A DNA stretch of 38,165 nucleotides from Nemertoderma westbladi (taxonomy: Eukaryota; Xenacoelomorpha; Nemertodermatida; Nemertodermatidae). The notes under the pieces were generated by a model. It made no database searches. It was not told where the DNA came from and saw nothing but the letters and a program-made list of their open reading frames with translations. Position numbers and translations under genes: made by a program. The stretch covers positions 1 through 38,165 of the forward strand of contig JAUCBJ010003868.1 of the NCBI GenBank assembly GCA_032718475.1, read 5' to 3'. This document shows, piece after piece, positions 19,415 to 30,780 of the stretch; positions within the stretch are counted from its first letter, which is position 1, and each line of letters starts with the position of its first letter.

Positions 19415-19640
19415 TGTTTGAACGCTAATAAGTCAGTCAATCATGGATGAAATGGAACCAAACTTGGTACACATGTAGTCTATCAAAAATTTAGAAATTC
19501 TACACACAGACAGATCCCATCTTGGCGAAATAATATCCCGCCTCAATGTTAAATTCTCAAATCTCAATTTAGGGAAAGGAGCCAGGTTACAGTGGCACGA
19601 TATTTTAACCAAAACAATAAACTTTGTTTATTATTTGTTT
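19415..19640 (+). repeat. Dispersed repeats: ACATGTAGT family and GGTTACAGTGGCACG module
   Basis: 19415-19500 matches 14500-14580 (AATAAGTCAGTCAATCATGG, GGTACACATGTAGTCTATC). 19572-19620 reads GGGAAAGGAGCCAGGTTACA then GTGGCACG and ATTTTAACCAAAACAATAAA, shared with 15905-15960 (inverted), 21521-21572 and 28860-28900 (inverted). Confidence 0.7.
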
Positions 19641-20089
19641 ACAATAAACAGTTTTATTTTTGAGAGTAATCAGCTGTTATTTGCGTCCAATTTCCCCTGG
19701 AGAGGGATGAATTTTTATTGCGTCGTTTCCAGAAAAATATATTAATTCCAGTTTTCAGAAAAATATCGGCTGTAAATACAGTTTTATACAAGATGACAAG
19801 GGCCTTACATCCTGTTGTATAAGAAATATAAAAATGTAACACAAAATACAAGACTACCGGCTAATCGGGACGGGAGGAATAACTAAACCTCCCCGACTGT
19901 AGTCCTCCAATAATTACCATGATTATTATTCATAAAATAAGTATCATCGTGGTCTCTTTGAATACTACCTGGTGCCTGGTATTTAATGCCCAATATAAAG
20001 CGCTACATTCAGACATTACTTCATCAATGTCGACTTCCTCAAATTCCAAGTATAAATAAATAACAATAACAAAAAAACATAATTATAAA
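19641..20089. other. Non-coding stretch
   Basis: No domain-bearing frame and no repeat relationship was recognised. Confidence 0.35.
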
Positions 20090-20620
20090 CAGATCGGAGC
20101 TATGCAGCTATCGGTATCTCCGCCCAACACATCCAACTCTCTATCCGCCTCGAGCATCGAGAATACGAGAAACTCGATCAAATACCTGCTTATTATCCCA
20201 GTATCCGTCCGTAGTCGCCGGACCGCTGCGGTTTATTCCCGTAGAACAGTAGAATTCCCACAGCTTCCGACCCAATTCGACAACGAATTCGCCTCACACT
20301 TTCGCGTCGCAGAGAACAGGATAACATAATCCGGGGGATAGGCTACACATCTGCCCAACTTGCCAACGTTCAACCATTTCCCCTAGGCGATCCCAGGCTC
20401 CGAGCCGCCGTTAAACCCAGATAGCAATCCTCGTCGATTCGTCCTGTCGTCGACGTAAGTCGGACTTTTTCCACCCCACCGCACTCCAAGGCAGCAAGGT
20501 CTGAAGGTGGGAGGCCGGAGTGAGGCATGACATGCATGAGGAACTTGGCAGTGGCCCGCATTACGATCCAACCGCCCGCCGAATTCCCAGTGCAGCAGTG
20601 TAGTAAACAGGTAAATAGAA
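20090..20620. other. GC-rich island with overlapping open frames, unidentified
   Basis: Composition changes from AT-rich to GC-rich and CpG-containing, as in the true exons of this window. A 75-codon plus frame (20102-20329) and a 102-codon minus frame (20370-20678) are open, but neither shows a known motif. A GTAAAT after AACAG at 20608 could serve as a plus-strand donor. It may be an unrecognised exon, a first exon with promoter, or a decayed retroelement. I cannot choose. Confidence 0.3.
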
Positions 20621-21350
20621 TCGTACTAACAAGCAAGCAATTCCGTAGTATTTCTGTATTTATTCCTCCATTAATCACATCTTGTATCTTGAAAATCTTG
20701 ATGCAACTCGGCTGCTCGGGTCCAGATACATCGGACTGTCACACTGTCGGAAGCGTTTCAGGTTCAGACAGTAACTGAACTGAGTAATGGCAGAATGGAG
20801 CGACATTTGTGGATATTTCAGATGGTTTTATAATAAATACTGAAATAAGGGGATTCCATGGATTCAATGTTAAAACAAATGGATCATTCCAAACCCCAAT
20901 ATACTTAACAGCTGAACAGTACGGTATATGGCTTAGGCTGTTACTTAGGCACAGTTTATGGTTTAAGTACCCGTCAGCCCGTACCATAATCAGCACTGTC
21001 AGCCTACGATAATTTTGAAGGCTAGGCTCTAGGCCGCTAGGTCCTTGTCATGGCCTGTTGTTTAGACTGTTAGCAGGTTAGATGGCATGGATGGCCTTGA
21101 CCATAGCCTACTTCTTTAGGTTCATACTTCTTTAGGCAAATAAAGTTGTTTAGATGGCCTTGATACAGTGATAGGCAGATAGCAGATAGGGCCTATGCTA
21201 TGCTGCTATGTGCTATGCAACTTTCGAATGCCCATACACCTGTACCAGACCAGTACACACACATACTGACATACAGAGTGCAGAGTTCTGTTGCTGTACA
21301 GCCATACTGCCATAAGCTGATTGGCCAGTAGGCCTACTACAGTACTACCA
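20621..21350. other. Non-coding stretch
   Basis: CTAGGTCCTTGTCATGGCCT then GTTGTTTAGA near 21037-21066 is the reverse complement of 19184-19215, marking a small shared repeat. Nothing else is supported. Confidence 0.4.
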
Positions 21351-21813
21351 TCATGACCGGGTCCTACGAATTACCCCAAAATACCCCAAAACACCCCAAA
21401 ATACCCCAAAATACTCCAAAATACCCCAAAATAGTCAAAATTTACCCCAAAATACCCCAAAAAGGCTAAAAAATTACCCCAAAATACCCCAAAATAAGCT
21501 AACAATGTTTTTTAACAGCGAGGGAAAGGAGCAGGTTACAGTGGCAAGTTTTTTTAACCAAAACAATAAACGAGAGTGAAGAAAATTTTTTTAATTATTT
21601 TGGGGTAATTCGTCATTTTGCCATATTTTGGGGTAAATTAAATTTCCAAAACAAAGGCTCAAAAAAAAGTATTTTGGGGTAATTCTAAACTATTTTGGGG
21701 TATTTTGGGGTAATTATAAACTATTTTGGGGTATTTTGGGGTAGTTTTATACTATTTTGGGGTCTTTTGGGGTGTTTTGGGGTATTTTGGGGTAATTCGT
21801 AGGACCGTCATGA
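21351..21813. mobile_element. Foldback element of TACCCCAAAA repeats, about 460 bp
   Basis: The left arm starts GTCCTACGAATTACCCCAAA and continues with head-to-tail ATACCCCAAA units to about 21495. The right arm (21600-21805) is TTTTGGGGTA units ending in the exact reverse complement, TTTGGGGTAATTCGTAGGAC. Outside these, TCATGAC is also mirrored. The middle (21515-21575) contains the GGTTACAGTGGCA module. Long subrepeat-built arms around a short centre are typical of foldback DNA elements. Confidence 0.85.
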
Positions 21814-21819
21814 CCATAC

Positions 21820-23400
21820 CTCAGATAGCAGAGCAGAGCACAGAGGGCCTAGCAGCCTAGGCCCTATTTATTTATCAACTGCTGAACTGACTGACAATGA
21901 TTTCAATAAAAATTACGCGATTCCTAAATTCGTACACAACCCGGTCAGCCGGCTGGCCGGTTAACAGTTAATACAGTAATAAGTACGCATGTGATGGGAG
22001 GGATTCAGGGATTAGTCCTGCAATTGCGCCAATAAAAGTTAAGTTATTTTGGGTAAAATAAACTTATCATTCGAGGTTAAGTGGTTAAGACCCCTAGATC
22101 CCTGGATCCCTTCCTACTGTCCTATAAATGCAGAAATCAGGAAATGTATTCAGTACTGCAGTGGTATTTATTACTGTATTACAGTAAGGCGAAAACCCAC
22201 GATCTAAGCACCAGTAACACTGTAACAGTGCTGCAGTGACCAACAGACAACGGACAAGTGTCAAGTACTAACAGAAACAGACTGTGGACTGAGGTACGGC
22301 AGTACGGTAACGGGTAACGTAATACAGTACAGCAGTAATAGATAACGATTACAGATTACTGGATTAGCAATGTGAAAAAAGGAAAGATAATTAATTATTA
22401 ATATTTCGATTTTCCCTCCATATGTAATATGACATAGTAAAACAAAGTTAGTCGCGGATATCTAAGGGTAAAACTTTTCGATCTACGTGTAGAACGCTTA
22501 GTTACTGGGTAAAACCTTGTAGGTGCTACGTATAGCTTCACGTAGGTGATACCCATAACTATGCCTATACGATGTTTATCATTAGTAGACTTACATATTC
22601 CAAGCGGTTCAGTACTAAAATATGATAAATATGTTCAATAGACATACAGTATGTACAGTGTATACAATACACCCATTAAATGCTTTCAACAGAAATGTCT
22701 CCTATGCCTGTATACTCCCTGTAGTGGCATACGCTAACATATTTTTCACTTCATGTGTTGCACGCGCAATAATGTGTTATTATGTTTGAGTTCAAAAAAT
22801 TATTTACATGGAAATACAGTAGGTCGATGGTTTTATTGGTTTTATCGATTCTCCATTGCCATTTATTGCCTTAATTAACGAGAGGGGAAGGATAAATTTA
22901 ATGTGCTAACCAGTTGACAAGGGGGGTGGATAGACTAATTAATTGTATTCCATGATTGGTTGCAATTGTTTTTTTTTACGAAAAAATTGAAATATATTGA
23001 AATTATATATATTATAATTTAATATATATTATATTATATATTGAAATATTATCAGCTTTCGTTTACCCACTTCAACGGTAGACTGGTAGCTTATACTGTA
23101 GTACTGTAGAATATTTAAGTTATCCAATGGAGACAAAGTGACTTGGTAATATACATGAGTTTTATGTCTAATTTTTATTCATCCTGTGTTTTCTATGTGA
23201 AAGAGCCGAGCAGAATATTATTTATTATAATAACTGCTGTAGAGAGATGAGTTACCGATTCTGTTATTCCGTTTGTCTGATAATCAGATACCTGACATAT
23301 ACCGATACTTGTCTAACAACTCAACCCTACCGGACCTGAAATGAGAAATCTTTGTCATCAGAACAGCTACGCATAGCTCCTACGCGTAGCACCTACGCGA
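21820..23400. other. Long non-coding stretch
   Basis: No gene signal. Simple features are an ACAGTA/CAGTAC-rich region at about 22150-22360 and an alternating AT/TATA tract at about 22990-23045. Confidence 0.4.
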
Positions 23401-23412
23401 ATGATCCAGTTG

Positions 23413-23466
23413 CGGGTCCTATAGACAGCAATGGCTGATCCTATAGACAGCAATGGCTGATCCTAG
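23413..23466 (+). repeat. 22-bp tandem duplication
   Basis: GATCCTATAGACAGCAATGGC plus T occurs about 2.3 times (first copy begins GGTCCT), immediately downstream of the 3' end of the minus-strand LINE fragment. Confidence 0.8.
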
Positions 23467-23512
23467 AAACTGCAGATCAATAGTCTATGTGATCGGTGGT
23501 ATACAAATATTA

Positions 23513-25300
23513 TTAGATCGAGCGAACTCGGACAGTGGAAATGAGACCCTTCCAGGCTTCCCGATTCTCCATAGTTGTCGCAATTTCGTTTCTCCCAAGT
23601 TCAGTATCCCTTTCAAGTTGATCTATATATGTTATGGCCGGTCGTCCACGACTACGCTTTCCATGAGTTGGTTGCCAGAAAAGTAGATCTGGTATGACCT
23701 CGTCGTACTACGCCAGCAGTGCCCACTGAATCTTAATCTATGCGTTCACGGAGGGTGGTTGATACAGGTGGTATTGTACCATAAAGCTCGGCGTTTGTCA
23801 TGTGTTGTCTCCAGCTGATGTTTAGGGCTGCCCGTAGTAGTCTTGTGTAGCAACCATCAATTCGTTGTTCAAGTGATTTAGTCAGTTTCCAGGTCTCTCC
23901 CCCGTATACAAATACACTTTCCACCGTGGCTCGAAAGAACTTAGTCTTCAGATTTTGATAGAGCTACCCAAGCTTTTGCTTTCCTAACTTCTATGTCCTT
24001 TTTGCTACTCTCTATCCATGATCCTAGGTACTGTAAGTCATCGACCTTCCTTAGTTGATTATTATCAATGGTTGTCAAGTTTCCATCAACATAAGTCATG
24101 AATTCGGTCTTGGTAGCATTTACTGTATATGCAATCCAACCTCCTTAGCAGCCCTCTCCACTTTATTTAGTAGAAGCTGTGCATCTGCTAGCGTATTAGA
24201 GAGCAGGGCGATTTCATCCGCAAAGTCGGTGTCTGTGACTGTAGTTGCCGGATATCTATTACTTCTGCGTTCTTGAAGTGTGAATTCCAGATCTTCACCC
24301 TTTGTGGCCGTCCTCATTTCGTAATCCAGCACAATTACAAATAGTAATGGTGCTAATGTGTCACCTTGCAGTACGCCAGCCAGGATTGAGAAAAACTCAG
24401 TTTCACCATCTGGTGAGTACCTGCGCTTCTGTGTCACAATATAACAATCCAATGCCAGCAACAATTACTTCTGGTATTCCATAAGCTCTTCGGATTTCCA
24501 GCATTTTATCTCTATGGATGGAGTAATGCTTTCTTGAAGTCCACAAAAAGTCATGACTGCGTGGAGATTCTTTGACTTAATTCCCTCAATCAGTCTCCGT
24601 AGTGCAAGTATCTGAGCTATTGTTGATCTACTTGGTCGAAACCCGTTTTGGCTCTTACGCAGTAGTTTCTCAATGTGAGGCCTAATCCTATATAGAATCA
24701 TTTTGTTGTATATTTTGGCAGCTACCGCAAGCAGACAGTTCCCACGATAGATTATTGGTATACCGAGGTCTCATTTCTTATGGAGAGGCTTAGTCGACCT
24801 TTATTCCAAATTGGTGGTGGCTTTCCCCTTTCAGCATTTGGTTGCAAACATCCAATCATGGTCTGTTTAGCACTCCTGTTTTCCATACCTCTAGGGATTT
24901 CATCTACTCGCTTTATGATTGGACATGCTTTTAATGCTTCTTTGAGTTCGGCTGGTGTGAAGTCCCTTGTTTCTATAGGTAGCCTCTTGTCATATATTTT
25001 CCTTGTTAGGGCTGACCTCCATGTTTCGTGGCTGCCCAAGCAAGTTGCTGAAGTGATCTTTCCATTTCCCAACACGTTCTTCAGGACTATCAGCTTAGAG
25101 GCGCCCTTTTGCATAACTTTTCCGACCAGATACCTCATTTACAGTTTGCCAGGTAAGTCTTGATTGTTGCTGTATGTGAGCAGTTGTAATTGCTTCAGTT
25201 TTATCCTGTATGTACTTCTCCTGGCTGATGTTGTGTAGGCCAATTTAAGATCTTCCTTAGCTTTCTCAACCTTGTTAATGTTTTCGGTTGTTAGTTGTTC
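23513..25300 (-). pseudogene. Non-LTR retrotransposon reverse transcriptase remnant (about 1.8 kb)
   Basis: Fragments of one LINE polyprotein lie in order along the minus strand with frameshifts. TWQTVNEVSGRKS at about 25120-25160 is the pre-RT linker, and RDFTPAELKEALKAC with DEIPRGMEN at about 24850-24970 is the RT N-terminus. RIRPHIEKLLRKSQNGFRPS then TIAQILALRRLIEGI lie at 24580-24700 and SILAGVLQGDTLAPLLFV near 24390. TDFADEIALLSNT near 24210 is the active-site region. YGGETWKLTKSLEQR with CYTRLLRAALN lies at 23800-23920. RFSGHCWR, LLFWQPTHGKRSRGRP and ITYIDQLERDT then lead to a stop at 23515-23513. The active-site motif reads FADE instead of FADD. Stops, shifts and a missing 5' half make it inactive. 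The tail matches the family of the plus-strand fragment at 30438-30730. Clade is RTE-like by impression only. Confidence 0.85.
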
Positions 25301-25309
25301 GATTTAGCA

Positions 25310-25900
25310 TAAGCTTAATGTCGCGCCCTTGAGCCTTACTATAACGGACAATCGCCCCGTAAACTCAATATCACCCTGTAAACTTAATGTCACGCCATTT
25401 ATTATTATTACATGTAGACATTCCCTTACATTCCTCCCTGTCATTATATTGTTGGCACCTTTTGTATAATTATGTAGGTTTCCAACCACATTCCATACAT
25501 ACACACGGCCATCCCTGTACACACTATTGCCCCCCCCCCCCCCCCCCCCCCTTGTATTATGTATTCGCTGCCATTCGGTTGCTGTTGACCTCCACCATTG
25601 TACCATGTATTGCTTGCATTCTATTGGACTACTTGTTAATTAACAGCTCAGCCTGTACTTTCCCTACGTAGTGGTTTGTGTATAAATACTAAATAGTGGT
25701 ACACCCGTTGCTTATTTAATTATTGTCGTTGTACTTGTCCTTGTTTTTAGTTACCGTGTTAATTCAGATTTCCTGCCGGCTTTTATTTATTATTTTCCAA
25801 ACGAAACGAAATAAACATTTTATTTGGGTATTTGGTTTATTTTTGTTTGCGTTTCTGGGGAATATGCCTCTTCAATGATTCCTTGTGGGCTTTTATTATA
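25310..25900 (+). mobile_element. Possible solo LTR (low confidence)
   Basis: TGTCACGCC at 25389 resembles the start of many gypsy-type LTRs. A TATAAATA follows at about 25681 and an AATAAA near 25809, in LTR-like order. A 22-base C run lies at 25530-25551. No matching LTR end, second LTR, primer-binding site or target duplication was found, so this could be ordinary AT-rich DNA. Confidence 0.25.
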
Positions 25901-25950
25901 TTCCGGTATATTGAATCGGTAAACTGGTCTTCATCATTAGTAGGAGTTTA

Positions 25951-26236
25951 GGCGGCTATGTGACAGTTGAACCCAACTGACACAGTACGGGTGTCATTGA
26001 GTGTCATTGACGCCACACTGTCTGGGTGACATCTCCTAATTAGGCTAATTAGACCCTAATTGGCAGGTGCATTCAAATAATTAGTACAATTACACCCTAA
26101 TACTGTAAGTGTCTTATGACACCTCATTAGGGTTTAATTGATTATCCTAATTAATCAGACCGATTATCGCCCTGACACACAATGACACCCATAGATAGGG
26201 TTTCAGTTCGGTCCAACTGTCTGTCACAAAGCCGGC
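25951..26236. mobile_element. 286-bp palindromic MITE-like element
   Basis: GGCGGCTATGTGACAGTTGA then ACCCAACTGACAC at the left is mirrored imperfectly by GGCCGGCTTTGTGACAGACA then GTTGGACCGAACTGAAAC read on the minus strand from the right. GGGTGTCATTG and GTGTCA blocks follow on both arms. The middle has paired TAATTAGG/CCTAATTA words. No target duplication was identified. Confidence 0.6.
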
Positions 26237-26239
26237 CAG

Positions 26240-26490
26240 GATGTGTCATTGGTGACACCTCTTCCCTTTTATTTATTGGTATTGATTTAATTCTATTTAT
26301 TTTATTTTATTGTATTACTTTTTACTTTATTTAATTGTATTACTTTATTTAATTTATAAATTGATTTCTATTTTTAGATTTTATCCCAAACAGAAGTAAT
26401 CATAAAAAGCAATTTAACTTTGAAACCAGTAGTAACTCTAACAAACGCAACCGACCCTTGGGTTACTTAGGCCCAACATCTAGTCGGTCT
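26240..26490. other. T-rich simple sequence
   Basis: TTTATT/TTTAATT-rich low-complexity DNA (26270-26380), then unique sequence up to the satellite. Confidence 0.45.
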
Positions 26491-26493
26491 GAG

Positions 26494-27066
26494 GCAGCCC
26501 TAAAGTCGCGGGCTTCTGAGGCAGCCCTAAAGTCTCGGGTTTAAGGTCTTCTCGGGTTTAAGGTCTGAGCCAGACCTAAAGTCTCGGGTTTAAGGTCTGA
26601 GGCAGCCCTAAAGTCTCGGGTTTAAGGTCTGAGGCAGCCCTAAAGTCTCGGGTTTAGGTCACAGAGGCATCCCTAAAGTCTCGGGTTTAAGGTCTGAGGC
26701 AGACCTAACGTCTCGGGTTTAAGGTCTGGGGGCAGCCCTAAAGTCTCGGGTTTAAGGTCTGAGGCAGCCCTAAAGTCTCGGGTTTAAGGTCTGAGGCAGA
26801 CCTAAAGTCTCGGGTTTAAGGTCTGAGGCAGCCCTAAAGTCTCGGGTTTAAGGTCTGAGGCAGCCCTAAAGTCTCGGGTTTAAGGTCTGAGGCAGCCCTA
26901 AAGTCTCGGGTTTAAGGTCTGAGGCAGCCCTAAAGTCTCGGGTTTAAGGTCTGAGGCAGACCTAAAGTCTCGGGTTTAAGGTCTGAGGCAGCCCTAAAGT
27001 CTCGGGTTTAAGGTCTGAGGCAGACCTAAAGTCTCGGGTTTAAGGTCTGAGGCAGCCCTAAAGACT
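26494..27066 (+). repeat. 32-bp tandem repeat, about 18 copies
   Basis: The unit is GGTCTGAGGCAGCCCTAAAG then TCTCGGGTTTAA, with an exact 32-base period over most of the array. Copies with GGCAGACC are interspersed with GGCAGCCC, partly alternating. The first copies are more divergent (GTCGCGGGCTTCT, a GTCTTCTCGGGTT insertion). No frame is open throughout and no genic context is seen. Confidence 0.93.
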
Positions 27067-27940
27067 CAGAATGAAATACGGAATTTTGCGAAATGAATTA
27101 TTGAAGTCACAGGTTATGGATTTATGGAATCTACATAAAATTCTGCTCTACAGTAGATGGGTAAATCTTAAAACAAATTGAGGAACAAATATTTCAAAAT
27201 TTGTGCAAAAATTTGAAAAATAGCATGACCGGTTCGAAAAATTCCATCAAAAATGGGATATTGATTTTTGGAAAATTTTGAATTAATTATGTTGGACCTC
27301 CTTAATGAATATATTGAATTTATCAATTTAACATTCGGAGAAAAATATCAGATTTGGTGCTGGAAGTATTTCCGCTGTTTAAAAATCAATTACATATAAT
27401 ATGGTATGGTGTATAAGTATTTTTTTTTAAAGTATAAATAATAATATTTTGCTGAGAACGTAAACATACATAGTGGTTTAAATCGGAGGGGCAGAAATAT
27501 AAATTTGGCTCGCAATAACTTAATATGGTGTAACAATAATTTAATTTGGTGCTTAGAAATATAATATAAGAACATGACATACGCTCGATTCTAAAAAAAA
27601 TTATATAAAACTGAATTAAATGCACTGAATTCAAAATCAGAACTATCAGACTTAGATCATAAATAAATCAGCTGCAGTATAAAGGAACAGTATTACAGTA
27701 TTAGAATGTAAGAATTTAAATTTAGGCAACTAACGAGAAAAAGGAATAGTAAAAAATAAAATAAGCACTGAAATGTAGACCCATTCTTACAAAGGTCATC
27801 TTTATAGATTCAGGTGAAAAAATTAATGAAGATAAATATTTATGATAGGCCTAAAGTGGTAGCCTACTGTATGAGATGCAGCGGGTATCGGCTTATCGAT
27901 AGCAAATACACCATGTCCCGGAATATCGCGTAGTTATTCA
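27067..27940. other. Very AT-rich non-coding stretch
   Basis: Low-complexity A/T-rich DNA. Minus-strand frames at 27386-27634 have a composition expected by chance. Confidence 0.45.
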
Positions 27941-27944
27941 GTGA

Positions 27945-28045
27945 CATACCCAACACCCCCCCTCACAAAATTTACTACAAATCTTAATGAGATTGCATGA
28001 AACTTGAGCAGAGATATATAGTCTCACCTCCCTCCTCCTTACTGG
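27945..28045 (-). repeat. Dispersed repeat, inverted partner of 33255-33375
   Basis: On the minus strand it reads ACCCAGTAAGGAGGAGGGAG, then TTTCATGCAATCTCATTA and AGATTTGTA, a short G run, and GTCACTG. The plus-strand copy at 33255 has the same order with a 24-base G run. Confidence 0.7.
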
Positions 28046-29400
28046 GTCCAGAATTTTTATGGTTGCTTTCATTCTTTATCTTCGGTGTCTCCGTAGATAA
28101 AGAATATATATAATTAAAAAAAGGTGTCTTGGATGGATAATTGCACCAGTCGCCATGCTTTTATTCTTCAACATTATAGCGATTTGTGGGTACCGATTGA
28201 AAGCTGTACAGTACAAGCATTCCAAATATGTGGAAACATTAGAATTTGGTTGCGAAATAGCTGAGATATGAGCGTTCGAAAGTCGCAAGATTTGATTCCG
28301 CTACAGGCAATTTATTCCCATATTCTGGAATATGGGGCGAGCCCCGCACGCGAGCCTTAACGCACAAGTTAATTAGTAAATATGGCAAAATTTCATGTCC
28401 GTCTGTCTGTCCTGTGTAATGAAAAAATTCATTGGTAAATAACTTTTGAAGATTTTACCCATTTTCAACCAAATTTTCTATGGGCATATTAGAGAAAAAG
28501 TTCCAATATTTTTTAATGTTACAGGCAACTACCTCTCGAAATTTTGACTCCAGATCAAATCGAACTTGTTTCGAACTTGCTAAAGTTCGCGTGCTGCGCG
28601 ACGCCCCACGAACGTGTTTATTTTATGTATAAATAGCTACCGGGTACGTGAGGTAATAACATATAGGTATTGCATCGATGCTCTGCGACTTATCAGAATA
28701 TTGCGTATTAATTAAACGCATATAAATTTAATTTGTCACTAAAACAATTAAGTACTGATGTTTCCCCAAAAATGTTTGTCACTAAAATATAACAATTATC
28801 ACTAAAATGTATTTTTTATCATCAAAAATATAACTGGAATCTGTTCTACTCTATGTAATTGCGTTTATTGTTTTGGTATCAATAACGTGCCACTGCGTCT
28901 TTACCATATTCAGGGATAATTAATAGATAATTTATATTTTATAGTTATAAATATAATTAATATATTTAGTGGAAATATATATATTTAGTGATTTCTCTGT
29001 TGAAAATTAGAGAAAAATTATTATTTTAGTAGGTCTAACTATATACGCCATTGTTCATAAAATAGCACATTATAGCGTTACGGCACGAGAGATTTTGTTA
29101 CCCAAGCGACAGCGAAGGAAATAATAGAACGAGGGCCGTAAAAGCTTTTGTTAAATTATGTCAACTTAACAGCGCTCTGGTGAATTACTCGTAACGCTGC
29201 AAAGTACTACTTTGCAGCGTTGCGGCCTATAGGACGGAACGCTGCAAAGTAATCAATAACATGGAAACAACTTCAATTACCGTATTCCAGAATGTATTAT
29301 TTTCATTTATGTTAATGGGTGCTGCTTTATTATCCAGTTTGCAGTGACGGGACTAGCTAATGAATGTAAATAATTGTGGGGCGAGCGACGAAAGTAAGCG
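28046..29400. other. Non-coding stretch with repeat fragments
   Basis: It contains a TTTCATGTCCGTCTGTCTGTC word (28393), a TGCGCGACGCCCCACGAACG word (28597) shared in part with 31599-31628, and the GTTATTGTTTTGG module (28865). A 14-bp hairpin AACGCTGCAAAGTA/TACTTTGCAGCGTT lies at 29194-29222, with relatives near 32092 and 32698. No gene. Confidence 0.5.
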
Positions 29401-29407
29401 AACTTAG

Positions 29408-30390
29408 AGCATACAGGTAAACCTGAATGATGCAGTGGATATCACTGAAAAGTTCCTTTCCGAAGTTCGAGCATGGATGAACTCACATCTTTTAAAGATG
29501 AACTCAGATAAGACTAAAGTGGTCATGCTGCAGTCGCAATTCGGTAAACAAGTTGAATCCCCGCACGTGATAATCGGTTCCGAGACTATTGGTTGTAGCG
29601 CAACTGCGCGTAATATCGGTGTTGAAATCGATTCTCATCTGACACTCCGCAAGTACATTGGAATTACTGTCAGAGAAGCATTCTATCACCTCAGGAATCT
29701 TGGAAAAATTAAGCGCTATTTATCCAAAGATAATCTTGAGATTATGATTCATGCGCTTGTCACAAGTAAATTGGACAACTGCAACTCCCTTTATTACGGT
29801 CTTCCGACTGATTCCATTAAAAAGCTACAATATGTGCAGAACTGTGCGGCGCGTCTTTTAGTTGGTCTCAAGAAAAGTGACAGGCAACGAATGACCCCTG
29901 TACTAATGCGACTACATTGGCTTCCAGTGCAACGTCGGATAGACTATAAAATTGCTATGATTACTTACAAGTGTCTGAATGGAACAGCACCAGTATATCT
30001 GCGAGATCTACTGTCACCCTACACGCCCTCCCGGTCACTGAAGTCATCCCACTACGAACTGCTGGTGATCCCTAGATTCAACATGGTGCACTACGGCAAG
30101 CGCGCTTTCTCAGTTGCTGCCCCGACTATTTGGAACAAACTGCCAATCAACGTTCGACAATCACCAACCATCGCGGTTTTTAAGTCAAGGCTAAAAACAC
30201 ACTACTTCCACCTGGAGTACGAGTAAATCTGCATAATCATGTTCACACGATGTTATCAATGTCCGTTTTTAATTAAACTGTCTTTATCTAATTTTTTAGC
30301 AATCCTACATTTTAACAGTGCCATGCGCCTTGCTCTTAATTTAGGAAAGGCGCTATATAAATATTTTAATTATTATTATTATTATTATTA
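29408..30390 (+). pseudogene. L2/CR1-type LINE 3' fragment with open 263-codon frame
   Basis: The open frame from 29435 (extending in frame upstream through VNLNDAVDITEK) is the C-terminal part of a LINE ORF2. KMNSDKTKVVML is the last RT block, followed by LDNCNSLYYGLP, QNCAARLL, LHWLPVQRRIDYKI, YLRDLL, GKRAFSVAAPTIWNKLP and FKSRLKTHYF. The frame ends at 30226. Beyond it lie GGCGCTATATAAATATTTTA and a (TTA)n tail to 30390, typical of L2/CR1 3' ends. It is cut off 5', where the catalytic part of the RT should be, so it cannot be autonomous. The absence of stops and frameshifts suggests a relatively recent insertion. Confidence 0.85.
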
Positions 30391-30437
30391 GGTACCACTA
30401 ACTCAATCGGTGTTTCTGTTGTTCTGTTGTGTTCAAT

Positions 30438-30730
30438 TTATTTAATATTTAACATTGGAGGTGTCTCATTGGTTGCCCCCAAGCTTGACACTCGAACAAA
30501 ATCGCCTCCGCTCTGCAGGACATTGTTTTCGCCGCGAGGACCAACCAGTGCATATTCTTGTGCTTTGGCAGCCTCATGGAGTGAATAAGCATGGTGGACA
30601 GCCCATGACTTTCTTGAGACACATCTTAAAGGACAATGGCCTTGAAGATGCGGAAGATCTAGCAAATGTCATGGGTGATAGGGAGTTGTGGCGGCGCAAT
30701 TTTGTCGACAAGCCGGCACAGCATTCTTAA
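30438..30730 (+). pseudogene. LINE ORF2 C-terminal fragment, same family as 23513-25300
   Basis: The plus frame reads RLRSAGHCFRREDQPVHILV then LWQPHG, GGQPMTFLRHILKDNGLE and MGDRELWRRN, ending at 30730. The order AGHC-R, P-h-LvLW-P-hG, GrP, D-gl, Dr-W matches the tail of the minus-strand copy at 23513-23740. It is truncated right after the last RT-downstream block and follows the (TTA)n tail of the neighbouring L2/CR1 copy. Confidence 0.78.
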
Positions 30731-30780
30731 AAATGCAGCTGCAATGCAGCATGCCGTTGCGTTCCTAAGTAAGTTCAATT

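Noticed and set aside
20102-20329. Plus-strand 75-codon frame as a gene
   Set aside because: No domain or splice support beyond composition; left as an unresolved GC-rich island.
25304-25671. Frames across the 25.5-kb C run (Gly-rich or Pro-rich)
   Set aside because: The runs of Gly or Pro come from the homopolymer; nothing else in the frames is recognisable.
26494-27066. CRISPR-like spaced repeats
   Set aside because: Units are directly adjacent with no unique spacers, and the context is animal DNA.
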